In this document: in pieces, positions 31,277 through 43,866 of the stretch
Layout of the letters: every line of letters starts with the position of its first letter
How positions within the stretch are numbered: the first letter of the stretch is position 1
Source: Manihot esculenta
Lineage: Eukaryota; Streptophyta; Magnoliopsida; Malpighiales; Euphorbiaceae
NCBI RefSeq assembly: GCF_001659605.2
Contig: NC_035174.2
Coordinates: 23,572,027 to 23,636,026 of the forward strand
Length of the DNA stretch: 64,000 bases
Direction of reading: 5' to 3'
Position numbers and translations under genes: made by a program
Notes under the pieces: generated by a model
Seen by the model: only the letters and a program-made list of their open reading frames with translations
The model's database searches: none
Told to the model about the DNA's origin: nothing

Positions 31277-33577
31277 TGTAATACCCGGTTAGACTCCAGT
31301 ATCGGAATTCCTACCGTCCGGTGGAATCTCGGGTGTCGGAGACCTCTAGAAGGGTAAAACTATGTTTTCATAAAATGTTTTAATGTGTTTTATGTTTTAA
31401 GCATGAAAGAAATGAGTCTTTTTTCATGAAAATAGCCTTGGAGGAAAACTCAAGTTCGGCCGCCGAACCTCAAGTTCGGCCGCCGAACATGCATGCACTT
31501 CGGGAGTGCTTTAGGCCCCCGAAAGCATAAGTGAGGGAAGTCTAGGTTCGGCCGCCGAACCTCAAGTTCGGCCGCCGAACATGGCATGCATGCGGAGGCA
31601 CTTTCGGCTCCTGAATGTGGCCTGGCCAGCCACCTATAAAGGGTCCATTAGCCGAAAACGGGCGAGTTTTTCTCCCCATTTTCGGCCAAGGTGAGCTCTC
31701 CGCCGTCCCTCACCGATCTTGAGTTTCTTCCTTCCATTCATCATGATTTTTATGAGTTTGCAACTTTGTTTTGAATGTTTTGAACATTTGAGCAAGTTTT
31801 GGAGCTTGGAGGTTTAAGGAACTCTCTCTCTCCCATTTAACGAGCTAGGGTCGTTCTCCTCTCGATCTTCAAGAGGTAAGGGCTGATCTTGAGCTTATAG
31901 CATGTTTTAAGTAAGTTTTAAGTAGATCTATGGGGTAGAATGCATGTTTAGCTTATGGTTAGGTTTATGGGTTCATGTTATGTTTTTAGACATTGTGGAT
32001 GTTTGATGTGTTGTAGATGGGGTTTAAGATAGTCTGAAGCCCCTAGGAACTTGTATGCTTGAGTATGTATGTTGTAGATTAGGGAAAATGCATGTTTGGA
32101 TGGTTTTGGGAGGCAAATGTGCATGAGGAACCAGAAACCAGGTTCGGCAGCCGAAGGACTTTCGGCCGCCGAACCTGCCTGGGAGGCCAGCCTTTCGGCT
32201 ACCGAAGCCTGCCCCCGAAAGAGGATTTTCGTCTCTGGAGGGCAGTTTCGGCCGCCGAAAATGCCGCCGAACATGCATGAGTTTCGTCTCTGTCTGGGAG
32301 TTTCGGCCGCCGAAGGTGCTGCCGAACCTGCCTGACTTTCGGCTCTGGAGGGACTTTCGGCCGCCGAACCTGTTGCCGAAAGTGCCCTATTCAGCCTTCC
32401 TTTGCATGTTTTTGCTTGGATGTTTTGAGGTGTTTTAGAGGGTTTTTGGGGGATGTTTTTAGAGTTATGTTCTAGTTGTTTGGTCCCTCATTTGAGTCCA
32501 CCTGTGAAGGTTCGGACCCGAGGAACCGAGGACCCCAGCAGTGAGTCAGCTGCTTCAGTCATTGTCAGAGCTAGTTGAGGTGAGTAGAATAAACACTTAT
32601 GTTTTAAAGCAAATCAATATAAATTTGAGCATGTTCATGCATCACGAATGATATGTGATATTCTAGGTTGTTTGCATTAGAATTCACGAATATGTTGCAT
32701 TGCATAATTTGATGATGATGTGGATGGTTATTGGATGATCCTTAGTCCTCGATATGATGTGATGTGATATGATACGGTATGGTACGAAAGTCCAGGTTGT
32801 ACCCATTCTACGTCCCTGGCACTATGTAAGAGAAAGTCCAGGTTGTACCCATTCTACGTCCCTGGCACATTGGAATGTTATGTTATGTTATGTTATGTTA
32901 AGAGAAAGACCGGTTGACCCATTCTACGTCTCGGCACTTTGGAATGTAGAGGACTCTTGGTGACAATACCATTCGTGATGTGATTTGTCTGTGATGTGTT
33001 GCATTCCATTATAGCATACGATTTAAATGTTTTATTATTCTGCTCACTGGGCTCTAGTAGCTCACCCCTTTTCCCTAACCCCCCAGGGTTGCAGGTACAG
33101 GCTAGACAGAGAAGTCAAGGTGAATGAAGTCTAGAGTTGTAATAGATAGAATGTGGACATGACAAATTATATAGTGATGTAAAGTTATGAATAGTTATGT
33201 TATGTATATGTTGATTCTGAGATTGAGGTTTAGAAATTGTGCTTGACCGAGTTTGTATATTAATCCCTTTTGTAAACATGATCTATGTTTTATGATGCTT
33301 TGGTAACCAAACTCTCTATATATGATTTCACCCCATTGGGGCACTGTTGAGACTCCAAAGAGGAGTTAATATTTATAACCATGTTATGTATAGTGCATGC
33401 ACAGGTTGAGTTTGGTGAATGAATGTAAAGAAAAGTTCAAATTTTTATGTATATTCTTGATCATGTATGGGATTAAACAGGTTTACAGGTTGTATGTCAG
33501 GCTTGCTACGGGTCTCGGCGGCCTTAAGCTGACCTGGATCCTAGCGCCGGTAGCGGTCGGATTTTCGGGTCGTTACA
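31277..33577 (+). repeat. Middle LTR of the composite (5' LTR of element A)
   Basis: 2301 bp, TGTAATACCCGG... to ...GGGTCGTTACA. Four exact TTCGGCCGCCGAA motifs upstream of TATAAA (31635-31640). A second cluster lies at 32,135-32,385 in the likely transcribed leader. A CCAGG...CCTGG minisatellite of three units lies at about 32,788-32,945. It is followed by element A's primer site and preceded by the first copy's polypurine tract, so it serves both internal regions. Confidence 0.93.
31451..31640 (+). promoter_or_regulatory. U3 promoter region of middle LTR
   Basis: Four exact TTCGGCCGCCGAA motifs, all in one orientation, interleaved with CATGCATG, ending at TATAAA 31635-31640. Confidence 0.6.
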
Positions 33578-33840
33578 GAATGGTATTAGAGCCCTAGGTT
33601 CATATGGTCGGACCTAGAGTGTCGGGCTCATAGAGGTTATAGAAGGTCAAGCACAATAGGAAGATCATGTCCACTAGGATAGGATGTGGAGTCCTGTCTT
33701 GCATGATGATGTGAAATGCCATGATTATATGCATGTGCATTAATGATATGTGATGTATATGATGCGGGTTCATGTGTGCTCACATGAACCATATGATGCT
33801 AATGTTTTTGTGTGATGTGCGCTGTTTTTCAGAAAACAGG
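33578..33840 (+). promoter_or_regulatory. Primer-binding site and leader of element A
   Basis: GAA spacer, then TGGTATTAGAGCC (33581-33593), the complement of initiator tRNA-Met 3' end with one likely C-to-T change. Untranslated leader follows to the gag ATG at 33841. Confidence 0.85.
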
Positions 33841-35067
33841 ATGAGAGGAACTCGTCGATCAGCAAGATTGACTGAAGTACCACCTGAGGATGAGGGCACG
33901 AGCGCCCGTCCTCCAGCATTGCCTAGGGCAATGTCTAGCAGGTCTAGCAGAGAAAGAGCAGTAAGAGACCCTAGAAGGTCTTTGGATCTGGGTAGAAGTA
34001 GATCAGTGAGGGGAACAGTTCAGGGGGGAATGTCAGAGGATATGGAGGATGAGATGGATGTGGACCAAAGGAGGGATGGCAGTTTAAGAGTGAGCATGTC
34101 GGAAGAGGGAATGGGAGAGTCCCAAGGAGGCACCCAGGCCTCGGGATTTGTTCAGCCACCTCACTACCCACCCTTTTCTCAAAACCCCGGGTATTCGATG
34201 GGAGGTACATCGGATTACCCCAGCTTTAATCCTTACCCATCTCACATGCCATACCCATCTGACTACCCACCATACCCACAATATCCCATGTACCGACCTC
34301 CACCTTACTATCCAAATCCAGCAAACCCTACCCCAGGAGATGCTGTACCTCCTCCTCCACCAGCAGAAACCACAGTACCAAAAACCCCAGTACCTAAGCC
34401 TAGCTCATCTGGTGGGAGCAAGGTCAAGATGATCGACTATATGAAGTTAGGTGCTCCTCAGTATGAAAAAGGGGATGACCCGTTTGTGTATCTTGAAAGG
34501 GTTAAGGTGATCACAGATGAGATTGGGGCTGATGACAGTAGAGCCATTCAGATGGCTGGGTTCACACTCAAATGTAAGAAGGCTCGAGAGTGGTTTAAGA
34601 ATTATGTGAACCCGAGGGTGGACAGCATGTCTTGGGAAGAGTTTGCAAACGAGTTTGCAGGATGGGCTTTCCCTGATAGCTCAAGGGAATTGAAGATGAT
34701 AGAGTTTGAACAGTTGAGGCAGACTGATGATATGAGTGTGGATGAGTTCACAGACCGATTCTTGGAGCTGTTGCCATTTTCAGGGCAAAATCTTGACTCA
34801 GACCAGAAAAAGTCAAGGAGGTATATCATGAAACTCCACTCCAGATATTCCTCCTTGATCCAGTCAGCAGATAGGGAGAGCTTCCATGCCATAGTGGATA
34901 TGGCCCAAAAGATGGAGGCCAGTGCCATCATTCAGGGGACAGTTAAACAGTCAGTGGCACAGCCCTCTGGTTCTAAGACCCTAGGCTCTTCTTCTCTGAG
35001 TGCAGCAGCTTCAGGTAGCAAAAGGTGGAGTAACACCACTAGGAAGCCAAAGAAGAATAAGTTCTAG
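33841..35067 (+). pseudogene. Gag of element A
   Basis: Start taken at MRGTRRSARLTEV because elements B and C share this MRGT start; an in-frame ATG exists upstream at 33772. A Pro/Tyr-rich region (about residues 110-180) precedes the conserved retrotransposon gag domain (GDDPFVYLERV, KKAREWFKNYV, MSVDEFTDRFLELLPF). A TAG at 35065 lies where B and C read Trp or its site, just before the zinc knuckle. Past it the knuckle reads [14 protein letters not shown], with Ser replacing the first Cys. Gag and Pol share one frame in this family. Confidence 0.9.
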
Positions 35068-38000
35068 AACAAGATCAAGTCCAGTCTGGGACTAGGGAGT
35101 GGCTCAAGCTCTGGTGCGGATAATGCAGTATGCAAGAAGTGTGGAAAGCCGCACAAGGGAGTTTGTCTGGTTGGGACGACAGCCTCCTTTAGATGCGGGC
35201 AAGAGGGACACATGGCACGGGAGTGTCCTAGGGCAGCTTTTGGGGCACAGTCCCAGCAGACAGCTTCAGGTAGTGTAGCGCAGCCAGCAGCTCTAGCCAC
35301 GACTCAGGCCAGTGGCAGAGGCAGAGGGAGAGGGTCAGCCTCTTCTTCAGCGGGTTTCAGAGGTGAAGGTCCATCAGCTCCAGCACGGATCTTCACGATG
35401 ACTCAGCAGGAGGCAGATGCATCTAACACCGTGCTGGCAGGTAACTTAGTCATTGGTTGTTCAGATGTGTATGCCTTGATGGACCCTGGTGCATCTCATT
35501 CTTTTATTGCACCAAGAGCCGTTCAGAGGTTAGGATTAATGGTCTCTGGGTTAGAGTTCCCTCTCTGGGTCAGTGGACCCAAGTGTGATCCATCAGTGGC
35601 AGAGTCAGTCTGCCAGTGCAGCCCAGTGTTTGTTGTGGGAAGATGCTTGTCCGCCGACCTGGTGGTTCTAGATTTGACTGATTTTGACGTCATTCTAGGG
35701 ATGGACTGGTTATCTACCCATGGTGCTACCTTGGACTGCAGGGACAAGGTAGTCAGGTTCAGAGGTCAGGATGGGTCAGAGGTTGTCTTCAGGGGAGACA
35801 GGAGGGGTACACCTAGAGGTCTGATATCAGCTCTTCAGGCTCGTAGGTTGCTTAGGAAGGGATGTCAGGGGTATTTGGCTCATGTGAGAGAGCTTAGTAG
35901 TCAGGTTAGAGAGCTCGCCTCGGTGCCAGTGGTCAGAGAGTTCTTAGATGTGTTCCCAGACGAGCTGCCAGGTTTACCACCTGCTAGGGAGATAGAGTTC
36001 GAGATAGAATTGATGCCTGGAACCCGACCGATCTCTATCCCTCCCTACAGGATGGCACCAGCAGAATTGAAGGAATTGAAAGAACAGTTGCAAGAGCTGG
36101 TAGAAAGGGGCTTCATCCGACCGAGTACCTCACCTTGGGGTGCTCCAGTTCTATTTGTGAGAAAGAAGGATGGATCCCTTAGACTTTGTATCAACTACAG
36201 GCAGTTGAACAAAGTCACTACCAAGAATAAGTACCCTTTGCCAAGGATCGATGATCTATTCGACCAGCTAGCCGGAGAAGGTTGTTTCTCCAAAATAGAT
36301 CTGAGGTTCGGGTACCATCAGCTGAGGATCAGAGATGAGGATGTGCCAAAGACGGCTTTCAGGACCAGATATGGGCATTTTGAGTTCCTTGTAATTCCGT
36401 TCGGGTTAACCAACGCCCCTGCAGCATTCATGGATCTCATGAACAGAGTGTTTAGCCAGTACCTGGATCACTTCGTTATTGTCTTCATAGATGATATCTT
36501 GGTGTATTCCAGGAATGCAGAGGAGCATGCCCATCATCTGAGGTTGGTTCTACAGACCCTGAGGGAGCATGGCTTGTATGCCAAGTTCTCTAAGTGTGAG
36601 TTCTGGCTGAGGAGCATTTCATTCTTGGGGCATGTGGTGTCGGAAAATGGAATAGAGGTAGACCCCAAGAAGGTAGAAGATGTGGCTAACTGGCCTAGAC
36701 CCACTTCAGTGTCAGAAATTAGGAGTTTTTTGGGTTTGGCGGGTTACTACAGGAGGTTCGTTCAGGACTTCTCAAAGATTGCAGCTCCTCTGACCAGATT
36801 GACCAGGAAGAATCAGAAGTTTGTGTGGACCGACCAATGCGAAGAGAGTTTTGAAGAGCTTAAGAAGAGGTTAACTTCAGCACCAGTGTTAGCTCTGCCA
36901 TCTAGTGATGAAGACTTCTTAGTCTATTGTGATGCGTCCCATGTGGGATTGGGTTGTGTGTTAATGCAGAATGAAAGGGTGATTGCTTATGCTTCTAGAC
37001 AGCTGAAGAAGCATGAGTTGAATTACCCCACACATGATCTGGAGATGGCAGCAGTAATCTTTGCACTCAAGATGTGGAGGCACTACCTCTATGGGGTTAA
37101 ATGTGAGATCTTCACAGATCATAAGAGCTTGCAGTACATCCTGAGTCAAAGAGACTTGAACTTGAGACAGAGAAGATGGGTGGAGCTGCTGAGTGATTAT
37201 GATTGCAAGATTCAATACCATCAGGGTAAGGCGAATGTTGTGGCAGACGCCTTAAGCCGGAAATCACTCGGCAGTTTGTCCCACATATCGGCTGAGAGGA
37301 GGCCAGTAGTGAGGGAGTTCTTCGAGCTCATGAATGAGGGTCTACAGTTGGAGTTGTCTGGTACAGGTGCTTTGGTAGCCCAGATGAGAGTGGCACCCGT
37401 GTTTCTAGAGCAGGTGGCTCAGAAACAGCATGAGGACCCAGAGTTAGTGAAGATTGCCAGGACTGTTCAGTCAGGCAAGGATAGTGAGTTCAGATTCGAC
37501 AACAAGGGGATCCTCCGCTACGGGAGTCGTTTATGTGTACCAGATGACATAGGGCTAAAGGGAGACATTATGAGAGAAGCTCATAATGCAAGATACATCG
37601 TTCACCCTGGAGCCACCAAAATGTACCAAGATTTGAAGAAAGTTTATTGGTGGCCAGCTATGAAGAGAGAAGTGGCACAATTTGTGTCAGCCTACGAAGT
37701 GTGTCAGAGGGTGAAGCTGGAACATCAGAAGCCGGCTGGAATGCTTAACCCGCTACCTATTCTAGAGTGGAAATGGGAAAATATAGCTACGGACTCCATA
37801 TGGGTGATTGTGGACAGACTCACCAAATCTGCTCACTTCATCCCTGTCAGGAGTGGCTATTCTGTGGACAAGTTGGCGCAGGTGTATGTTGATGAGATCG
37901 TCAGGCTGCATGGGGTTCCTGTTTCAATAGTGTCCGATAGAGGGCCCTAGTTCACCTCCAGATTTTGGCGGAGTCTGCAGAACGCCATGGGTACCAGGTT

Positions 38001-38131
38001 GGATTTTAGCACTGCTTTCCATCCACAGACGGACGGACAATTAGAAAGGACCATCCAGACAATAGAGGATATGCTCAGAATGTGTGTGCTGGACTTTGGC
38101 GGTTCTTGGAGGCAGCATCTACCTTTGGTGG
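35068..38131 (+). pseudogene. Pol of element A, first part (protease, RT, RNase H, integrase start)
   Basis: Same frame as gag. Order: zinc knuckle (about 35,190); aspartic protease with [11 protein letters not shown] (about 35,490); reverse transcriptase with IDDIL (36484-36500); RNase H with [11 protein letters not shown] and [10 protein letters not shown]; integrase zinc-binding region ([20 protein letters not shown]); and integrase core. The core lacks 39 bp present in the first copy at about 27,834 (residues FVVGLPATSNRLN), and TAG at 37948 follows RGP. At 38131 it is cut by element B and resumes at 52252. Confidence 0.92.
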
Positions 38132-40351
38132 TGTAACGACCCCAAAATGGACCGTCACCGGCGCTAGGATTTAGGTCGGCTTAAGGCCGCCAGAACCCGT
38201 AGCAAGCCTGCTATAATCTCTGTGTACCTGTAAATCTCATACATGATCATACATTTTCTGTGAAAAAAAAAACTCTTTTCTAAACTAAGGCTTAACCTGT
38301 GCATGCACTATCTCTGTACTTTGTACTCTGTACCCCTGACTAGAGCTTGCTCTAGATGGGTTACCTCATACCTGTTAAGCCTGGTTTTTCACATACTCTG
38401 TAAAACATATACATATACAGATCATGTACATAACAAAAGATTTACAACACAAAATAACTAAGTCAAGCACAATTCTAACTTTATACACAACTGTTACATC
38501 TCTTTAATATTACATGTCCACTATATTCTATTACACATCTCTTTTCTTTTCCTGAACTCTGCTGGACTTCCCCTGTACACTGTACACTGAACCTGCAAGA
38601 CTGGGATTAAGGGAGTGGGATGAGCTCTATAGTCCAGTGAGTAGAACAGTAAAACATACCATTCAAACATGATCTTATGGAATGCATCATAACACAAACA
38701 ATCCACATCAAGGGTAAACCTGTCACCACATAGTCCCGGTAACTCTGCCATGCCAGGGCGTAGAATCGAGCACCTGGTGTTCCTGTCATATATATATATG
38801 TGTATACACCACTTCTGTACTTACCATTACCAGGGCGTAGTCAAAGGCTCCTGGACTTTGCTATACCTGCCAGGGCGTAGTCAAAGGCTCCTGGACTTCT
38901 CTCAGAGACTATTGGATCATTCAGCATTCACCCACATCAACAAATAACTATGCAATGCAACATATTCGTGAATTTTAATGCAATCAACCTACTGTAGACT
39001 CATGATGCATGAATTATGCTAAAAGCATTTTATTTCTCAATTAAAAGCATTAAGTTTAGTTCCACTCACCTCTGGCTATCTGGACTGACTCTGTAGGCTC
39101 TGAAACCTCTGAAGCAGTACTCACTGCTGCTCTCTCTGGTTCCTCTGGTCTGTGTAAGCATAGATAAACTCAAATGAGGGACCAAACTAGCTTATGAACA
39201 ACTCGAAGACACTCCCCAAGAATCCCCTTAAACTCACTCTAACATCCATGCAAAGCATGCAAAGGAAAGCTGGACAGGACACTTTCGGCAGCAGGTTCGG
39301 CGGCCGAAAGTCCTCTCTAGAGACGAAACTCATGCACCTTCGGCGGCTGAAGCTCTACTTTCGACAGCCGAACCCTTTCGGGGCACGTTTCGGGGGCTGA
39401 AAAGCACTCCAGAGACGAAAGTCTCTATCCTTCGGCGGCACTTTCGGCGGCCGAACTCCCCTCCAGAGCCGAAAGTCCAAAAGCTCGGGGGCAAGCTTGG
39501 GCAGCCGAAGCCACCTCCTCATGGGTTCGGCTGCCGAATGTACCTTCGGCGGCCGAACCTGAGTTCATCAGCAAGGCAGAAACTTGCTCTGCCTCTCGCC
39601 AAAATGCTCCAATCTGCCTCAACCTCAACCACCTCAACTCCTTAACATGCATACACCCAAGTATATGCTCAAAGGGGTCAAAACCTACCTAACAACCCCA
39701 AACACACAAAACAAATAACACAGATACAAGTTGTTCTCACAAAATCATCAAAACATCCAAAATAACCCTATTCATGCAACTCTCCCCCAAAACCTCATAA
39801 AACCTTCAGAAAACATAAAAACAGGCTCAGGATCTTCACTTACCTCTTGAAACCAAGAAGATGAACGATCCTAACGTGAAGTTTTGGAGCAACTCTCCTT
39901 CAAACTCTCCAAAATATACAACTTTGAGTTTTTAGCTTAAAACCTTCAAAATAACATAAAAACGAATCAAACCTTTGCAAGATGTGATAAAAACATGTAA
40001 AATACTCAAGAAGGACAGAGTCTCACCTCAGAAATTGAAAGGAATCGGCGAGCCTTATCCTTTCAACCGACTGAGGGCCTTTTATAGGTGGCTGGCCAGA
40101 CCACCTTCGGCGGCCTATCGTGAAACCGAAAGCCATGCATGTTCGGCGGCCGAACCTCAACTTCGGCAGCCGAACCTGGCTTTTCTGCCTTGGTTCATTT
40201 CACTCAAAACCTTATTTCCTTATGCTTTAAAACTATGAAACATACCAAAACATTATAGAAAAACATAAATCTAACCCTTCTAGGGACTTCCGGCATCCGA
40301 AACTCCATCGGAAAGTAGAATTCCGATGCCGCACTCTAACCGGGTATTACA
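38132..40351 (-). repeat. 3' LTR of element B
   Basis: 2220 bp, + strand TGTAACGACCCCAAAATGG... to ...GGGTATTACA. Inverse TATA (TTTATAG) at 40081-40087, palindrome clusters at about 39,285-39,560 and 40,105-40,175, and three CCAGG...CCTGG units at about 38,749-38,900. Confidence 0.92.
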
Positions 40352-40365
40352 TTCTCCCCCCTTAA

Positions 40366-40387
40366 GAACATTCGTCCTCGAATGTTC
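40366..40387 (-). promoter_or_regulatory. Hairpin beside the polypurine tract of element B
   Basis: Arms GAACATTCG and CGAATGTTC with loop TCCT (AGGA in element sense). The polypurine tract CCCCCCTTAAG lies just left. Confidence 0.75.
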
Positions 40388-40428
40388 CGAACACAAATAA
40401 CTAACATATAAAAAGGAGGAAACTAACG

Positions 40429-43400
40429 TCAAAACAAATATGGATACTGCTGGAGCATAGACTCCCGCGTCTCCCAGGTGCATTCTTCTAAATTATGGTG
40501 GTTCCACAGAACTTTCACCATTGGGATCTCTTTGTTCCTTAGCTGTCTGATCTGTGTGTCCAGAATCCTCACTGGCTGCTCTATATAGGTGAGATCTATA
40601 AGAATCTCCACTTCAGGCTCACTCAGAACCTGATTCGGATCTGACACAAACTGCCGTAGCATAGAAACATGAAATACCGGGTGAATTCTCTCTATAGAAG
40701 CAGGTAAATCCAGCTTATACGACACATTTCCGATCCTCTGCAAGATCTCAAAGGGTCCAATGTATTGTGGAGCTAACTTACCTTTCTTTCCAAAACGAAC
40801 CACTCCTTTCATTGGAGACACTTTTAGCAATACCCAATTACCCTCCTGGAACTCTAACTACTTTCTGCGAACGTCTGCATAACTTTTCTGTCTGCTCTGA
40901 GCTGTTCTGATTCTCTCTCTGATCATGGGCACCACTCTACTGGTAATCTCTACTAACTCTGGCCCTGCAAGAGCCTTCTCTCCTATTTCTTCCCAGCAAA
41001 TCGGGGATCTGCACTTCCTCCCATACAAAGCTTCATAAGGAGCCATCCCTATGCTAGCATGATGGCTGTTATTGTGGGCAAACTCCACCAAAGGTAGATG
41101 CTGCCTCCAAGAACCGCCAAAGTCTAACACACACAATCGAAGCATATCCTCTATGGTCTAGATGGTCCTCTCTGACTGTCCATCAGACTGTGGATGGAAA
41201 GCAGTGCTAAAATCCAACCTCGTGCCCATCGCACTTTGCAGACTTCGCCAAAATCTAGAGGTAAACTGAGGTCCTCTGTCTGAGACTATAGACACTGGAA
41301 CTCCATGTAATCTCACTATCTCATCCAGATAGACCTGTGCCAACTTATCCACAGAATAGTTACTCCGAACTGGAAGAAAATGAGTAGATTTCGTGAGTCT
41401 GTCCACAATCACCCATATAGAGTCTATCCTGTTGGACGCTGCTGGTAAACCCACTACAAAATCCATAGCTATGTTCTCCCATTTCCACTCTGGAATCGGC
41501 AGTGGGTTAAGCATTCCAGCTGGTTTCTGATGCTCTAGTTTCACCCTCTGGCAAACCTCACAGGCTGTCACAAACTACGCCACTTCTTTCTTCATGGCTG
41601 GCCATCAATAGACCCTTTTCAGATCCTGGTACATCTTGGTGGCTCCTGGGTGAACACTATACCTCACATTATGAGCTTCCCTCATAATGTCTTCCTTCAG
41701 ACTGCTACTATCTGGTACACAAAGTCGACTCCCATAATGAAGGATCCCTTTGCTGTCGAATCTGAACTCTACACTGTTGCCTGACTGAACAGTCTTGGCA
41801 ATTTTCATCAACTCAGGGTCCTCATGCTGTTTCTAAGCTATCTGCTCCTGAAACACAGGTGTCACTCTCATCTATGCGATCAATGCACCAGTACCAGACA
41901 ACTCTAACTGTAACCCTTCCTCTATGAGCTTATAAAGCTCCATCACTACTGGTCTCCGCTCTGCTGCTATATGGGATAAACTGCCTAGTGACTTCCGGCT
42001 TAGGGCGTCTGCCACAACATTCGCCTTACCCGGATGATACTGGATCTTACAATCATAATCACTGAGCAATTCTACCCATCTTCTCTGCCTCAAATTTAGC
42101 TCTCTCTGACTCAAGATGTATTGTAAACTCTTATGATCGGTGAAGATCTCGCATTTAACCCCATAGAGGTAATGCCGCCACATCTTGAGTGCAAAAATAA
42201 CTGCTGCCATCTCTAGGTCATGGGTGGGGTAATTCAACTCGTGCTTCTTCAACTGTCTAGAAGCATAAGCAATCACCCTATCCTGCTGCATCAAAACACA
42301 ACCCAATCCAACTCGAGACGCATCACAGAACACTGTGAAATTCTCATTACTGACAGGCAGAGCTAACACTGGTGCTGTTGTCAATCTCCTCTTGAGCTCC
42401 TCAAAGCTCTCTTCGCACTGGTCTGACCAGACAAATTTCTGGTTCTTTTGAGTCAGTTTGGTCATAGGAGCTGCTATCTTCGAGAAGTCCTGAACGAACC
42501 TCCTGTAGTAACCTGCCAGTCCCAAAAAGCTTTTAATCTCAGTCACTGTAGTGGGTCTGGGCCAGTTAGCTACAGCCTCTATCTTCTTGGGGTCTACCTC
42601 AATACCCTTTACTGATACCACCTGTCCCAAGAAGGAAATGCTCCTCAACCAAAACTCACACTTCGAGAACTTGGCATACAAACCATGCTCTCTCAGTGTC
42701 TGCAGAACTATCCGCAGATGCTGGGCATGCTCCTCTGCATCTTTGGAATACACTAAAATATCATCGATGAAAACAATGACAAAGTGATCCAGAAACTCAC
42801 TGAAAACTCTGTTCATGAGATCCATGAATGCTGTAGGGGCGTTAGTCAACCCGAACGGCATCACTAAGAACTCATAATGCCCATATCTAGTTCTGAAAGC
42901 TGTCTTTGGCACATCTGCCTCTCTGACTCTCAATTGATGATACCCGGATCTCAGATCTATTTTAGAGAAACAACCCGCTCCAGCTAGCTGGTCGAAGAGA
43001 TCATCAATCCTAGGTAGAGGATATCTATTCTTGGTAGTAACCTTGTTCAACTGTCTGTAGTCGATACAAAGTCTGAGGGATCCATCCTTCTTTCTGACAA
43101 AGAGCACTGGAGCACCCCAAGGTGAGGTACTAGGGCGGATGAAACCCTTATCTACCAAATCCTGCAACTGTTCTTTCAACTCCTTTAACACTGCTGGCGC
43201 CATCCTGTAGGGAGGAATAGAGATAGGTCTGGTCTCAGGCAGCAATTCAATTTCAAACTCTATCTCCCTACCAGGTGGTAGTCCTGGAAGTTCGGCTGGG
43301 AAAACATCGAGAAACTCTCGGACTACTGGTACTGTGGCTGGTTCCCTAACCAGACTGTCTAGCTCTCTCACATGAGCTAGAAACCCCTGACAACCCCTCC

Positions 43401-43866
43401 TAAGCAAACGACGAGCCTGAAGGGCTGAAATCAAACCTCTGGGTGTACCTCTCCTGTCTCCTCTGAAGACACACTCTGACCCATCCTGGTCTCTGAGACT
43501 AACTATCTTCTCTCTACAGTCCAAAGTAGCACTATATGCAGATAGCCAATCCATCCCTAGAATGACATCAAAATCTGTGAAGTCTAGAACCACAAGGTCA
43601 GCTGGAAGGCATCTACCCTCTATGAACACTGGACTGAAACGATAGACTGACGCTGCCACTGATGGGTCACACTTGGGTCCACTGACCAAGAGAGGATACT
43701 CTAACTCAGAACTGAGCAAACCCAATCTCTCTATGGCTCTCGAAGCAATAAAGGAATGAGAAGCACCGGGGTCCATCAAAACATACACATCTGAACACCC
43801 AATGATGAGATTACCTGACACCACTGTGTTCGATGTGTTAGCCTCCTCCTGTGTCACAGTGAACAT
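40429..43866 (-). pseudogene. Pol of element B, interrupted
   Basis: A long open block (43866-41872) covers protease ([12 protein letters not shown]), reverse transcriptase ([10 protein letters not shown] near 42,760) and RNase H ([25 protein letters not shown]). It is followed by four shorter integrase pieces split by stops near 41872, 41833, 41605, 41573, 41158 and 40858: zinc-binding ([15 protein letters not shown]), core (MDFVVGLPAASNR and SDRGPQFTSRF) and C-terminal GPF/chromodomain-like end to QQYPYLF (stop 40429). Most stops are TAG or TGA at sites where the sister copies read CAG, CAA or TGG. Reverse transcriptase domain is intact as read. Confidence 0.92.

Noticed and set aside
32132..32390. 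Regularly repeated palindromes resembling a CRISPR array
   Set aside because: Spacing is irregular, repeats are only 13 bp, the setting is an LTR in plant nuclear DNA, and no cas genes exist.
33581..33593. tRNA-Met-like sequence
   Set aside because: Only the primer-binding complement of the tRNA 3' end, not a tRNA gene.
34148..34432. His/Thr/Pro-rich ORF overlapping gypsy gag
   Set aside because: Shadow frame of the Pro/Tyr-rich part of gag; it shifts with gag codons and has no independent support.
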